From a virus: DNA of 62,607 bases. The notes beneath the pieces are model-generated. The model worked only from the letters and a program-made list of their open reading frames with translations. It was not told the DNA's origin and searched no databases. Position 1 is the stretch's first letter. Each line of letters opens with the position of its first letter. The position numbers and the translations under genes are program-made. This document shows positions 16,395-26,456 of this stretch, piece by piece. The stretch spans positions 1 through 62,607 of IMG/VR virus record IMGVR_UViG_3300017728_000004; one strand, written 5' to 3'.

Positions 16395-17714
16395 GTGGGA
16401 ACTCGTAAAATTTCTCAGTTAGAGACAATCTCAGATGCTAACCTCTCGGGCGAAGCAATTCTCCCAGTTGTTGTTTCTGATCCTTTGATTCCTAACCGAA
16501 AGGCAAAAGTTAATCAGTTGTTTAAAGGTGTTACTTCGGGCACCAAGAATGATCCTGGTCTTTGTTTCGATTTGGATCGAGATACTGGGTTATATCAAAA
16601 TGCATATGATCAATTAGGCGTAGCATTTGGTGATGGCGGTTTCTATATGACCCGCATTGACAATGGAAATAATAGCACATCATTGTATATGACTGCTACT
16701 GATGATGTTGAAAGTAATGCTGATATTGTATTTGCTCCAAAGGGCACAGGTGCTGTAAAGGTTACAGGTAACTTTGTTATTTCTGACCAAACTTTTATTC
16801 TTGAAGATTCGCAAGGACCTAAGGCAAGATTTGAAGTTTCTAATATTGGTACTGGTACTAACACTCGTATCTTCACCCTTCCCGCTATTACATCTGGTAA
16901 CGGAACTACCGTTGTTGGTGATAATACTACGCAGACTTTAACTAATAAAACTCTTCTTATTGATGAGGATAATTTAGTTATTGTTGATGGTACTGAAGAA
17001 GCAATCTTCCAGATTAACTGGGTTGATACTGTTGGTGCAAGACGTTCTTACTTCTTACCTGACGCAGGTACAGTAACTACAACTAACGAACCTACTGCTA
17101 CATCATCCACACTTCTTGACACTAAAGCAGAACAAACCGCGTTGAATAAGACGTTGGTTGACTTAAAACTTGCTACTGATGCTGAAGATGCTACAAACTG
17201 GGCACAGTTTAATACTGACGCAATCACAGCAAACAGAACAATCACTATGCCTGACACCAACATTACGTTGGTTGGTACAGATGCTACACAGATTTTATCC
17301 AACAAAACTATTCTCAGTTTGATTCTTGCAGATTCAACTGACAATACTAAGAAAGTAACATTTGATATTTCTAATCAAAATACACTTTCCAATCAGGTTT
17401 TCAAATTCCCTCCAACTAATTTACTAAATACTGGTAACTCCCCTAACGTTATTGTTAGTGAGGAAGCAACTCAGGATCTGAAGAATAAGTCTCTTTATGT
17501 TCCTTCAATTAAACAGGTTGGTAACACGGGCAGTGTCCAATTTAGTCTTGATAATATTTCAGGGAATAGAACAATCCGATTCCCTAATGCTAATGCGACA
17601 CTTCTCTCTACTGACAACGTGACTTTAGATGATGTTAACTTCGGTGGTGGTATTGGTGCAAACAACCTATCAGGGCAAACTAGACTTCAACAATTCTTTT
17701 ACGCAGGATTCTAA
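16395..17714 (+). CDS. Virion structural protein, repeat-containing, fibre-like
   Basis: A 439 aa protein with a GTG start at 16395, placed 27 bases after a perfect late promoter; no ATG gives the conserved-looking N-terminus GTRKISQLETIS. Tandem modules of about 75 residues each contain NKTL or NKSL turns (TQTLTNKTLL, TQILSNKTIL, TQDLKNKSLY) and NRTI(T/R) strands, typical of beta-structured phage fibres. No catalytic motif. The late promoter and neighbours support a virion role, probably a baseplate-linked fibre or adaptor. Confidence 0.65.
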   Translation: MGTRKISQLETISDANLSGEAILPVVVSDPLIPNRKAKVNQLFKGVTSGTKNDPGLCFDLDRDTGLYQNAYDQLGVAFGDGGFYMTRIDNGNNSTSLYMTATDDVESNADIVFAPKGTGAVKVTGNFVISDQTFILEDSQGPKARFEVSNIGTGTNTRIFTLPAITSGNGTTVVGDNTTQTLTNKTLLIDEDNLVIVDGTEEAIFQINWVDTVGARRSYFLPDAGTVTTTNEPTATSSTLLDTKAEQTALNKTLVDLKLATDAEDATNWAQFNTDAITANRTITMPDTNITLVGTDATQILSNKTILSLILADSTDNTKKVTFDISNQNTLSNQVFKFPPTNLLNTGNSPNVIVSEEATQDLKNKSLYVPSIKQVGNTGSVQFSLDNISGNRTIRFPNANATLLSTDNVTLDDVNFGGGIGANNLSGQTRLQQFFYAGF

Positions 17715-17720
17715 TTAACA

Positions 17721-19163
17721 ATGGCAGATCAAGGACTTTTAGGACAAGCAAAACCAGCGGGAACAACTAATACAGTCCTGTATAGTGCTCCTGCAGATCA
17801 ATCCGCTTCCGCAGTATTAACTATTGCCAATGATGGCACTGGTGCAGCATATGATGTTGCGCTCAAAGATTATGATCAAAAACTTACTTTAGATGCATCC
17901 ACATATAAACTTCACGAAGGTGATATTATTAGTGGTTACAGATTTACAGTAGGTACTCCAATTAGTAGTGGGTCAGGGTTTCAACCAGGACAACAATTTA
18001 CTAGCACAGATGGTGAGAAGAAATTTAAATTTGAATCATTTTATATTCCAACCACTACATCTGTCTTTGTAAAAGATATTGCTATTAGACAGGTTACTCT
18101 CGAATCTATTACTGGCACTCCCGCAGTTGGTGATACTTTAACCAAGGGAGCAGGTAGCGACACTACAACTGCCACAGTATATGCTTATAAGAACAATATT
18201 GTGCATATTGGACCATCCACTATTAATGGTTCTGGTGCAGAATTTGCTGATGGTGATTCTGTTACCTCTGGTAGTGCAACTGGAACTGTTTCTACTGGTG
18301 GTGTTGGATCTGCTCAGAATGAATTTGTGTTCTCAACCACCACCTCTGGTGGAACATATGATTTAGCACTTGATGGTGCCACTACACTGTTCTCTGATAG
18401 AACATATCGTTTTGATACATCTGATTCTTCTATGAGTGGTAGAGACTTTAGTCTTTCTACTACTGTTAATGGTCAGTGGGGTCCAGATAATACTGCTGGT
18501 AACTCTGACGATGGCACAGAATTTACCACTGGTAGGACTACTAATGGCACAGCAGGTTCTGGTGGTGCATATGTTCAATTTGCATTTGGTGCAAACGATA
18601 ACACTCCTGGTACTTTGTATTTCTATGATGGTGGCACTGGCACTGACGCTAATGCAAACTATGGTGGAAATGATCGTTACATTCAAACTAGTGACGTAGT
18701 TCAATATAGTGAGATCTATGTCTATGACATTGAAGGCACTTGGACAAACAGCAGCGATGGTTTCCTGAATGCTGGTATCACTTATACCGTAACAGCACAA
18801 ACTGCAGGACCTTTTGGTATTGTTCGTTCTTTTACTGGAACTACACTGTACGTTTTGAAAGGTATTGGATCTGTCGATTTTGCAGGTACTAATACATTCC
18901 AAGATGTTCCTGCAAGTAATGAACAGTCCAGAACGCTAGCAACAGTTAGCAGTGTTACTGTTGCATCTGATGCACTTGAAGTTGAGAATTATCTTTCAAA
19001 AGATAAGACAAATGCTGCGAACAATGTCGATAGACTTACATCTCTCGTCATTGGACCTGGTGAAAGACTAGTTGTTGAAAGTGCAACTCAAAATAATATC
19101 TTCAGTCTAGTTGGATTTCAAGATGCTTCTACAGCATTGACAACTAGAGTCTTCGGTTCCTAA
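17721..19163 (+). CDS. Virion structural protein, beta-rich
   Basis: A 480 aa protein starting 7 bases after the previous stop. Composition is Gly, Thr, Ser and Asp rich, with low Lys and almost no Cys. The N-terminal half has an immunoglobulin-like strand pattern (SASAVLTIANDG, AAYDVALKDYD), and the C-terminal part includes ERLVVESATQN and FSLVGFQD. No enzyme motif. It is likely an appendage component expressed with the preceding gene. Confidence 0.6.
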   Translation: MADQGLLGQAKPAGTTNTVLYSAPADQSASAVLTIANDGTGAAYDVALKDYDQKLTLDASTYKLHEGDIISGYRFTVGTPISSGSGFQPGQQFTSTDGEKKFKFESFYIPTTTSVFVKDIAIRQVTLESITGTPAVGDTLTKGAGSDTTTATVYAYKNNIVHIGPSTINGSGAEFADGDSVTSGSATGTVSTGGVGSAQNEFVFSTTTSGGTYDLALDGATTLFSDRTYRFDTSDSSMSGRDFSLSTTVNGQWGPDNTAGNSDDGTEFTTGRTTNGTAGSGGAYVQFAFGANDNTPGTLYFYDGGTGTDANANYGGNDRYIQTSDVVQYSEIYVYDIEGTWTNSSDGFLNAGITYTVTAQTAGPFGIVRSFTGTTLYVLKGIGSVDFAGTNTFQDVPASNEQSRTLATVSSVTVASDALEVENYLSKDKTNAANNVDRLTSLVIGPGERLVVESATQNNIFSLVGFQDASTALTTRVFGS

Positions 19164-19169
19164 TAAATA
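19163..19169 (+). promoter_or_regulatory. T4-type late promoter
   Basis: ATAAATA in CTAATAAATAATC, 22 bases before the ATG of the 1320 aa structural gene and directly after the previous stop codon. Confidence 0.55.
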
Positions 19170-19190
19170 ATCAAAAAAGCAGCGTAAGCA

Positions 19191-22100
19191 ATGTCCCTTA
19201 CTAGACTTAAGAATATTATTACGTCCAGAACTGGGCGTATTATATATGTTAACCCAGACGATTTTGATGCTTCTGATGCGATTGACAACAGAGGCAACTC
19301 TGCGTTGCGTCCGTTTAAGTCTATTCAAAGAGCATTTCTGGAAGTAGCAAGATTCTCCTATCGAGTTGGTTTATCAAATGACGAATTTGATGCCTTCTCG
19401 ATCATGTTATATCCAGCAGAATATGTTGTTGATAATAGACCTGGTGATGTTCTCTATACTAATGTTGCTCCTCTTGATGAGAACTCAAACCTTGACTTGA
19501 CTTCTCCTAATAATGTTCTGTATAAGTATAATTCAGTTGAAGGTGGTATCATCGTTCCTAGAGGTTGTTCTCTAGTTGGTACAGATCTTCGTCGTACAAA
19601 GATTATTCCTAAGTACGTTCCATATCCTACAACTCTTGCATCCAAAGGTATTAATACCGAATCTCAAGTACCTCCTCGTACTGCAATTTTCAAAGTTACT
19701 GGTGGAACATACTTCTGGCAGTTCTCTTTCTTTGATGGTGCTGAGGAAGGTGTATATTACAAACCCGATAGCACAGATACCTTAGCGCCTAAGTTCTCAC
19801 ACCATAGACTAACTTGTTTTGAGTTTGCTGATGGTGTTAATACTCTTTCAACTTTAATTAGTGGCGCAACAGTCCCTAACGCAGATTATTCTGCAGTTCC
19901 TAATATTCTTGAAAGAACAGATTTAGAAATTTATTATCAGAAAGTATCGAAAGCATTTGCTACAATTCCTGATACTTCTGGAGATCCTGCAACTGACCAA
20001 ATTCAGTTAAGAGTAGAAGAAAATAGAATTGTTGGTCCTATTTCTGATGAATATAGAGTCCTTCAGGTCACAAGAAATGGTCAGACAGCAACAGCAGTTA
20101 CTGTTGATGAGTTTGATAACCCTAGAGATCATGGATTCTCTGTTGGTGTTAACATCAACGTTAGTGGTGTTTCTGGATCAACTGGACCGCAATCAGAACT
20201 TGATGCTGGAATTTACAACGGATCTTTTACAGTCACATCAGCATCTGGTAACGTCTTTACTTACCAAATGCAAGGAGAACCATCAGGAAATGCTGTAGGT
20301 TCAAATATTACAGTTAAGACTGAGATTGATACTGTTGACTCTGCATCACCATATGCGTTTAACCTGTCACTGAGATCAGTGTGGGGTATGAATGGAATGC
20401 ATGCTAATGGTAGCAAAGCAACTGGTTTCAAATCAATGGTTGTTGCTCAATTCACTGGTTTGAGTCTTCAAAAAGATGATAGAGCATTCGTAAGATATAA
20501 TGCTTCTACTGGTAATTATGACAACGCAACTGCTGGTGATGGTGCTCACTTAGATGGTTTTGCTGAGTATCGTAAAGGTTGGGCACATGAGCACATTAAG
20601 TGTAGTAATGACTCCTTTGTACAGGCAGTTTCGGTGTTTGCTGTTGGATATGGCACACACTTTACTGCACTGAGTGGGGGTGATATGAGTATCACAAACT
20701 CAAACTCCAACTTCGGTAACACTGCTTTAAGAGCAGCAGGATTCAAAGCAAAATCCTTCTCTAAAGATAAAGCAGGTGCATTAACACATATTATTCCACC
20801 CAAATCATTAAACGTTATTTCTACCACTGCAACTGGTACGAATGCTGCATCCTCAATTACTCTTGCTAATGATGGTAACATCAATGGTGTTATTGAAGGC
20901 ATGACAGTTAGTGGTACTGGCATTGGTGCTGGTGCTATCGTGGGAACTGTCAATACAAACACTAGAGTTGTTACTTTAACAGCAGCAAATACTTCTACAG
21001 TTAGCGGTAATGTCATCTTCGGTGAAGAAACATCTGTCAATTGGGTGAACGTTGATATTCAAAGAACAAAAGTAATTAACGCAGCACTTGCTGGACAAGG
21101 AGGAACACCTGGCACAAGATTATATCTCTACGGATACACAGTTGAAGCAAGTCCGCCTACGACAAGAGTTCAAGGTTACACCGTTGGTGCACGTCAAGAT
21201 GGCACGGGCGGTAGTGCTATTCCCGATAAGATCAACTGCTTATTAGTAGCAAACGGTGCATCAACTGCAACTGTTCAAACTGCTAAAATTTCACCTTATG
21301 GTCCTTCTGTATCTGGTAAAGCAGCAGGTACGACTGGATCACCTATTCAATTTGATAGCACAACATATACAATCAATGGTGTTGCTGGTTCTATTGGTGG
21401 TTGGTATCTCGCTGTAGATTCCACTGACAATGCAATCTATACATCACTATCTACTAATACACAATACAATACAGTTAATTTCACTCCTACTACTTTCCTT
21501 AAGAGAATACCTGATCCTCGTGACTTGCAAGATAGAACATATCGTGTTCGTTATGTAATTGACAAGGATAAGACCAATCCTCTGCCTCGTGATCCTATTA
21601 GTGGTTATGTAATGCAACCGCTGAATAGTGACACAACATCGTATAGTTTGAATAAAGCATTCTACATTTACGATATTGAGATTGTTCAAAAATTTGAGAG
21701 AGGTGTTGCCGATGGAATCTACTATCTTACCCTGCTATGTGCATCTATTGCACCTACAACTTCTAACTTTAATGACAGGAAGTTCAGTCAAAACGTCAAC
21801 GAAGTCTATCCTACGTTTGACAGAGACAACCCTGTTGCTGACCCTGCTGCTTCGGTATCCGTCGCTGACAACGAAACTATCGGTCTTGTAAATTCTACTG
21901 ATGGTGCATCACCAACTCCTGCACTTGATCCTAAACGTTCTATTACTAAGGAAGCAGTTGAATTTATTCTTAGTGACACTGGTTGGACACAACCAGGAAC
22001 AACACCTAACTACGATAGTGTTAACGAGCGTCTTAGTAACGTTGAATTAACTGCTCGTCAGGGTGATGAAGAGACCAGAAAGATTAATATCAGACAGAAT

Positions 22101-23153
22101 ACTGATGGTACAGTAGCACCTATTGCTGTTGAATTTAGACGCCACTCAATTATGAGATCTGGTAACCATACTTTTGAGTATCTTGGTTTCGGTCCTGGTA
22201 ACTATTCAACTGCATTCCCTCAGACTCAAGTAGAGACGCTATCTACTGATCAGATTAAGTTCTCTCAGTCTATTAAAGAAGAAGGTGGTGTTGCATTCTA
22301 CTCTGGTCTTAACTCTAATGGTGACCTATTCATTGGTAACCAGATCATTAACCCAGTTACAGGTCAGATCACTAACGAAGATATTGCACAACTGAATGTT
22401 ATTGGTGAAGAGAATACAACAATTGAGACTTTCTCTGAGTTGGTTCTTACTGATAAACTCACTGTTATTGGTGGTGCATCTAACCAGTTAGAATCAATCT
22501 TTGCTGGTCCTGTTACATTCCAAGGACTGACTACATTCACAAACAATATTCAAGCAAGAAAGATTTCTTATTACAACCAAGATGGTACTGTAATCAAGCA
22601 AACTTTACTTGCACCTGAAGATGCAAACGGACTACCTAGTTTTGCTAATATCACAGGATATGATACTCCTGCTGATGGTGATCTTGTTTATAATATCAAC
22701 TGGTCACCTGGTAAATCTTTAGGTTGGATTTACTACAATGGAGCATGGAAAGAGTTTGGTCTTACTGACACTGGTGACATTAATATTAGTTCCTACAATA
22801 GTAGCACAATCATCGGTATTGGCACTGCTCCTAATAACAGTTTCAGAGTCAATGTAGATGGTGGTGTAAGAGTTGATGGTGACTTAGTTGTTACTGGAAA
22901 GGGTGGAGTTGGTGCTGATAAGTATATTACTAGAACCTACACTGGTGATGGTTCAACACTAACATTTGCTGTTACTACATATACTGGTGGAATTCAGCAT
23001 GCCGATGATTCAGTGTTGGTATTCTTGAATGGTGTTGCACAGATTGCAGGTACTAATTACACCGTAGATGGAAGCGGTGCGAATATTGTATTTGCTTCTG
23101 GTGATGCACCTTTATCAACTGATACAGTTCATATTTTAGAACTGCCTATCTAA
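19191..23153 (+). CDS. Large virion structural protein, putative tail-fibre backbone
   Basis: A 1320 aa protein. The N-terminal region (ITSRTGRIIYVNPDD, then SALRPFKSIQRAFLEVA and IIVPRGCSLVGTDLRRT) has the start pattern of a right-handed beta-helix (pectin-lyase-like) fold, in which one coil opens with a 'years of repeated events' type GRIIYV strand and a later coil with GCSLVGTD. The C-terminal end has a phage fibre module with VLVFLNGVAQ and TNYTVDGSG. No catalytic residues are identified. It has its own late promoter and sits just before the array of fibre-head genes, so it may form the shaft or docking platform for them. Confidence 0.6.
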   Translation: MSLTRLKNIITSRTGRIIYVNPDDFDASDAIDNRGNSALRPFKSIQRAFLEVARFSYRVGLSNDEFDAFSIMLYPAEYVVDNRPGDVLYTNVAPLDENSNLDLTSPNNVLYKYNSVEGGIIVPRGCSLVGTDLRRTKIIPKYVPYPTTLASKGINTESQVPPRTAIFKVTGGTYFWQFSFFDGAEEGVYYKPDSTDTLAPKFSHHRLTCFEFADGVNTLSTLISGATVPNADYSAVPNILERTDLEIYYQKVSKAFATIPDTSGDPATDQIQLRVEENRIVGPISDEYRVLQVTRNGQTATAVTVDEFDNPRDHGFSVGVNINVSGVSGSTGPQSELDAGIYNGSFTVTSASGNVFTYQMQGEPSGNAVGSNITVKTEIDTVDSASPYAFNLSLRSVWGMNGMHANGSKATGFKSMVVAQFTGLSLQKDDRAFVRYNASTGNYDNATAGDGAHLDGFAEYRKGWAHEHIKCSNDSFVQAVSVFAVGYGTHFTALSGGDMSITNSNSNFGNTALRAAGFKAKSFSKDKAGALTHIIPPKSLNVISTTATGTNAASSITLANDGNINGVIEGMTVSGTGIGAGAIVGTVNTNTRVVTLTAANTSTVSGNVIFGEETSVNWVNVDIQRTKVINAALAGQGGTPGTRLYLYGYTVEASPPTTRVQGYTVGARQDGTGGSAIPDKINCLLVANGASTATVQTAKISPYGPSVSGKAAGTTGSPIQFDSTTYTINGVAGSIGGWYLAVDSTDNAIYTSLSTNTQYNTVNFTPTTFLKRIPDPRDLQDRTYRVRYVIDKDKTNPLPRDPISGYVMQPLNSDTTSYSLNKAFYIYDIEIVQKFERGVADGIYYLTLLCASIAPTTSNFNDRKFSQNVNEVYPTFDRDNPVADPAASVSVADNETIGLVNSTDGASPTPALDPKRSITKEAVEFILSDTGWTQPGTTPNYDSVNERLSNVELTARQGDEETRKINIRQNTDGTVAPIAVEFRRHSIMRSGNHTFEYLGFGPGNYSTAFPQTQVETLSTDQIKFSQSIKEEGGVAFYSGLNSNGDLFIGNQIINPVTGQITNEDIAQLNVIGEENTTIETFSELVLTDKLTVIGGASNQLESIFAGPVTFQGLTTFTNNIQARKISYYNQDGTVIKQTLLAPEDANGLPSFANITGYDTPADGDLVYNINWSPGKSLGWIYYNGAWKEFGLTDTGDINISSYNSSTIIGIGTAPNNSFRVNVDGGVRVDGDLVVTGKGGVGADKYITRTYTGDGSTLTFAVTTYTGGIQHADDSVLVFLNGVAQIAGTNYTVDGSGANIVFASGDAPLSTDTVHILELPI

Positions 23154-23178
23154 ATAATACGGAGGATACCGCAATCAC

Positions 23179-23595
23179 ATGGCAATATCAAGAATTAGTG
23201 GCAATCAAATCGCCACCGCAACAGAAGCAATTCTTACCACTCTAAGTTTCCTTAATACTGGTAGTGTATTAAGGTTACCTGTTGGAACAACTGCACAACA
23301 ACCTACAGGTGTTTCACCAGGAACTATTAGATTTAATACTGATACTGATGCTGCTGAAATTTATAAAGCAGATAATGGTACTGGTAGTGCTGGATGGTCA
23401 GCAGTATCTGGTGGTGGTCCTGCATTAGGTGCAGATAGTGTTATTAGAACAAATCCAAATACTATCGATGAAAATATTACCGTTGGACCTACTGCTGGTG
23501 ATGAATTTGCTAATGGAATGAGTTCTGGTCCTATTACTATTAGTAACGGTTATACTGTTACTATTGAAAGTGGTGGTTCCTGGAGTGTGGTCTAA
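23179..23595 (+). CDS. Short fibre-anchor protein, member 1 of the fibre array
   Basis: A 138 aa protein carrying the anchor module found in the next six genes: RLPVGTTAQQP, PGTIRFNTDTDAAEIY and GWSAVSGGG. It lacks a large head; instead it ends with GPITISNGYTVTIESG and a short WSVV end. A GGAGG ribosome site (about 23160) precedes it. It could cap or dock the array members in the virion. Confidence 0.6.
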   Translation: MAISRISGNQIATATEAILTTLSFLNTGSVLRLPVGTTAQQPTGVSPGTIRFNTDTDAAEIYKADNGTGSAGWSAVSGGGPALGADSVIRTNPNTIDENITVGPTAGDEFANGMSSGPITISNGYTVTIESGGSWSVV

Positions 23596-23828
23596 TGTTA
23601 AATGTTGGATCTATACAAGGAAATTCTCCTAATTTTACAATAGATTTAGATGCTGGTAGTAGATTAAGATTAGCAAGTGATTTAAGAGTTAACCAACAGC
23701 AATATATTCCCCTACCTAGTGGAACTACTGCACAGAGACCTTCAGATTCTTATCCTGGAAGTATTAGATATAATACAACCATTAGTAAGTTAGAGATCTG
23801 GACAGGAACAACTTGGTTCAGTATCTAA
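23595..23828 (+). CDS. Minimal fibre-anchor protein, member 2 of the fibre array
   Basis: A 77 aa protein consisting of little more than the shared anchor module: PLPSGTTAQRP, PGSIRYNTT and KLEIWTGTTW. It starts in a TAATG overlap with member 1. It is either a headless decoy or adaptor, or the remnant of a fibre that lost its head domain. Confidence 0.6.
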   Translation: MLNVGSIQGNSPNFTIDLDAGSRLRLASDLRVNQQQYIPLPSGTTAQRPSDSYPGSIRYNTTISKLEIWTGTTWFSI

Positions 23829-23853
23829 ATATAGAATATAGGCACCTCACAAA

Positions 23854-25236
23854 ATGAGTCGAGTTACCACTGCAATACTAAAAGGAATCTCAGCAACTCT
23901 GGAACAAGTCACCATTCCTGGTGGTCATACTTTCAGGGTTAATGGTATATTGGATCTCACTGGAAATACAGGTGCATTTCAATTACCTACTGGAACAACA
24001 GCGCAACGTCCAGGTAGTCCTTCAACAGGATTTTTTAGATTTAATACTGATACAAATAAGATTGAACTTTATCGTAATGGTGCATGGGGATCGTATGAAG
24101 AAACGACCGATGTAGGCGGTGGTGGTGGCACTACTTCACAAATTGCTGATGAAATTCTAGTTTATGTTATGGATGAAAATGGTGATGCTAGAAGTCCGAC
24201 ATACAAACCATTAAATTCAGTAAAGGTATCAGATAATAGTGTAACTGCTACAGCATGGACAGATGTTCTGGCAAATAGTGACTGGAATGCTGTTGTATTC
24301 ACGAGTGATTCAAAACCATATATTCGTTGGAGATTTGATAGAAACAGTCAGAATATGGACACCATATTATCATCATTGATGAATAATTATTCATCATGGG
24401 GATCTGCCAACAATGCAACACAATCAGTAACACCAGTTGCAGGGTCTTCTGGTAAAGTTGGAGAAACAATGAACTTCCAACATAATAATGGTGGTGGTGA
24501 GAGTCATGATATTGTTACCTTAGGCAATAATGGTACTGTCTGGAGTTCGGGTATGTATTGGGGTAACATTGACTCCACAAGTAACTATGGTGGTATCTTA
24601 AACAAGGTTGAACCACACAGTGGTAGTGGCGGTGGTAATACTAACGAAAGAATTTTTGTATATTTAGATAATACACCTCTTGCCATTCAAGCAGGTGATT
24701 ATACAAACTATCTCACACCAACTGGTCCTTTAGGAAACGCTACTAATTTTAGTTGGTCTAACAATACAAGTTCTGGGGTGGGTAGTAGCAGTCCCAATAA
24801 TGTTGCTGATGCTGTTGATAGAAACACGACAAGTGATTGGCCCACATATGGCATTCAGCAGCAAGGTAACAATAACTGGATCTCGGTAGATTTGGGTGTT
24901 GGTAATGAAACTACGTTCGATTATACTTGGGTTATTGGTTATCCTAACGACAATCACTGGTCTGATCGGAACTTTGTACAAGGATCAAACGATAACAGTA
25001 ACTGGACCGATGTTGCAGAGTGGCGTTATCACAATGGATCTTCATCAAATGATGGTTATCTAATTCATAGTCAAGGTAGTCATCTTTATTCAAACACAGT
25101 TAATAATGTAGATAAGTGGCATCCTGTTGTCACTAGAGGTATTAAATATAGATATTGGAGATTATACGGTACTAACTTTAACCAATCCAATGGTTATATG
25201 CTGGTCATGAACTGGGGTCTAATGAAGAAAAACTAA
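23854..25236 (+). CDS. Fibre protein with discoidin (F5/8 type C)-like head, member 3
   Basis: A 460 aa protein. Residues 1-90 form the shared anchor (LPTGTTAQRP, GFFRFNTDTNKIELY, NGAWGSY). The last ~150 residues resemble an F5/8 type C/discoidin sugar-binding domain: NVADAVDRNTTSDW, then WISVDLGVG, YTWVIGYPNDNHW, FVQGSNDNSNW and RYWRLYGTN. Between them lies a LamG-like or unassigned beta region. Discoidin domains bind glycans or lipids, so this looks like a receptor-binding head. The family call rests on the WISVDLG and GSNDNSNW pattern. Confidence 0.65.
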   Translation: MSRVTTAILKGISATLEQVTIPGGHTFRVNGILDLTGNTGAFQLPTGTTAQRPGSPSTGFFRFNTDTNKIELYRNGAWGSYEETTDVGGGGGTTSQIADEILVYVMDENGDARSPTYKPLNSVKVSDNSVTATAWTDVLANSDWNAVVFTSDSKPYIRWRFDRNSQNMDTILSSLMNNYSSWGSANNATQSVTPVAGSSGKVGETMNFQHNNGGGESHDIVTLGNNGTVWSSGMYWGNIDSTSNYGGILNKVEPHSGSGGGNTNERIFVYLDNTPLAIQAGDYTNYLTPTGPLGNATNFSWSNNTSSGVGSSSPNNVADAVDRNTTSDWPTYGIQQQGNNNWISVDLGVGNETTFDYTWVIGYPNDNHWSDRNFVQGSNDNSNWTDVAEWRYHNGSSSNDGYLIHSQGSHLYSNTVNNVDKWHPVVTRGIKYRYWRLYGTNFNQSNGYMLVMNWGLMKKN

Positions 25237-26423
25237 TGAGCACACTAAACACTGATAACTTATACGGTCCAGACTGGAAAGATTTTACGATTGATATGCC
25301 TGCTGGTGCACATCTAAACGTAAGTGGTTCTTTAGAGTTTACATCTGGATCTCAATTTACTTTACCTAGAGGAACCACTGCTGAACGTCCATCATCACCT
25401 ACAGCAGGGATGATACGTTATAATATTACAACTTCTGGTGCTGAGTATTATAATGGTACTGAATGGATAGAGATGCCGTTGGGCGCATCGAATGATGGTA
25501 CTAGTCAAGAAACTGCTGCAAGTTCAGCAAGACAATTATTTGATGATGGTATTGTTACCAGTGGAAAATCTTTAAGATGGATTAATACCTCTGGTGGATT
25601 AAAACAAGTTTTTTGTGACTTTGATACTCAAGATGAGGATGGTAATAGTGGATGGATGTTAGTCGCATCATTCACTCAGGGAAATAAATGGGGTGGTGAC
25701 GGACAAAATATTATTACAACTGATGCCACTATTTTACCAAGTGGAGCACAAGATTATCAACCATCATCTAACTTTGCTGATATGAATATCACTGAGTTTA
25801 GACTGACGGCAAATAATGATATTGAAACTACGTTAGGTGCTCAGGCATCAGCAGATTGGTATTATCGATGGAATAATCCTATTACTTACAAAGAAATGTG
25901 GGCACCAACCGCAGGTAATACAAGATATTATTTGTCTAATGGTACTAATCCCAATGTTCAAAGATGTTCGATGAGAAAATTTGATAGTAGTTACAATCTC
26001 AAATATTCTTATAATAACCCTAATCACAGATATAATAATTTCAGTGACTATGGTTATACTAATAGTAGAGTTGATACTGCCGATTATAGTTATGGATTAG
26101 TTGGCGGTAGTCAAGCACCTGAAAGCGGGTTCTTTAACGTTTGGTATGCAATAAGTAATCCTGGTCAACAGTTTGAATGGTTCCGTATTGGTAGAACTGC
26201 AACTTACTCATCTAGATCTGGTGGTGATGTTGATGGAACATTTGCAATACCTCAACAGGGTGCCAACACTGATTCTACGGGACAAGATATTGATAGTAAT
26301 ATCAGTGTAAAAGTTGGTAACGATGATAATGTTGATTGGGGTGGTGCTGCTACTTCTGCGACACAAGATGCAGGAAATAATAGTGCAATTACCAACACAC
26401 CCTTATGGTGGTGGGTTAAGTGA
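25236..26423 (+). CDS. Fibre protein with fibrinogen/intelectin-like head, member 4
   Basis: A 395 aa protein starting in a TAATG overlap. Anchor at residues 25-90 (LPRGTTAERP, GMIRYNITTSGAEYY, GTEWIEMP). The head begins with LRWINTSGGLKQVFCDFDT and GWMLVASF, the strand-Cys-strand opening of fibrinogen-related (FReD/intelectin) lectin domains. Later parts are Tyr/Asn-rich (YKEMWAPT, YYLSNGTN). It is likely to bind surface sugar or lipopolysaccharide. Structure and family are inferred from this opening only. Confidence 0.65.
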   Translation: MSTLNTDNLYGPDWKDFTIDMPAGAHLNVSGSLEFTSGSQFTLPRGTTAERPSSPTAGMIRYNITTSGAEYYNGTEWIEMPLGASNDGTSQETAASSARQLFDDGIVTSGKSLRWINTSGGLKQVFCDFDTQDEDGNSGWMLVASFTQGNKWGGDGQNIITTDATILPSGAQDYQPSSNFADMNITEFRLTANNDIETTLGAQASADWYYRWNNPITYKEMWAPTAGNTRYYLSNGTNPNVQRCSMRKFDSSYNLKYSYNNPNHRYNNFSDYGYTNSRVDTADYSYGLVGGSQAPESGFFNVWYAISNPGQQFEWFRIGRTATYSSRSGGDVDGTFAIPQQGANTDSTGQDIDSNISVKVGNDDNVDWGGAATSATQDAGNNSAITNTPLWWWVK

Positions 26424-26429
26424 TAAATA
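26423..26429 (+). promoter_or_regulatory. T4-type late promoter
   Basis: ATAAATA in TGATAAATACT, right at the stop codon of member 4 and 28 bases before the next fibre gene, allowing separate expression of member 5. Confidence 0.55.
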
Positions 26430-26456
26430 CTAAAAGCATACAGATATTGAGTTGAC

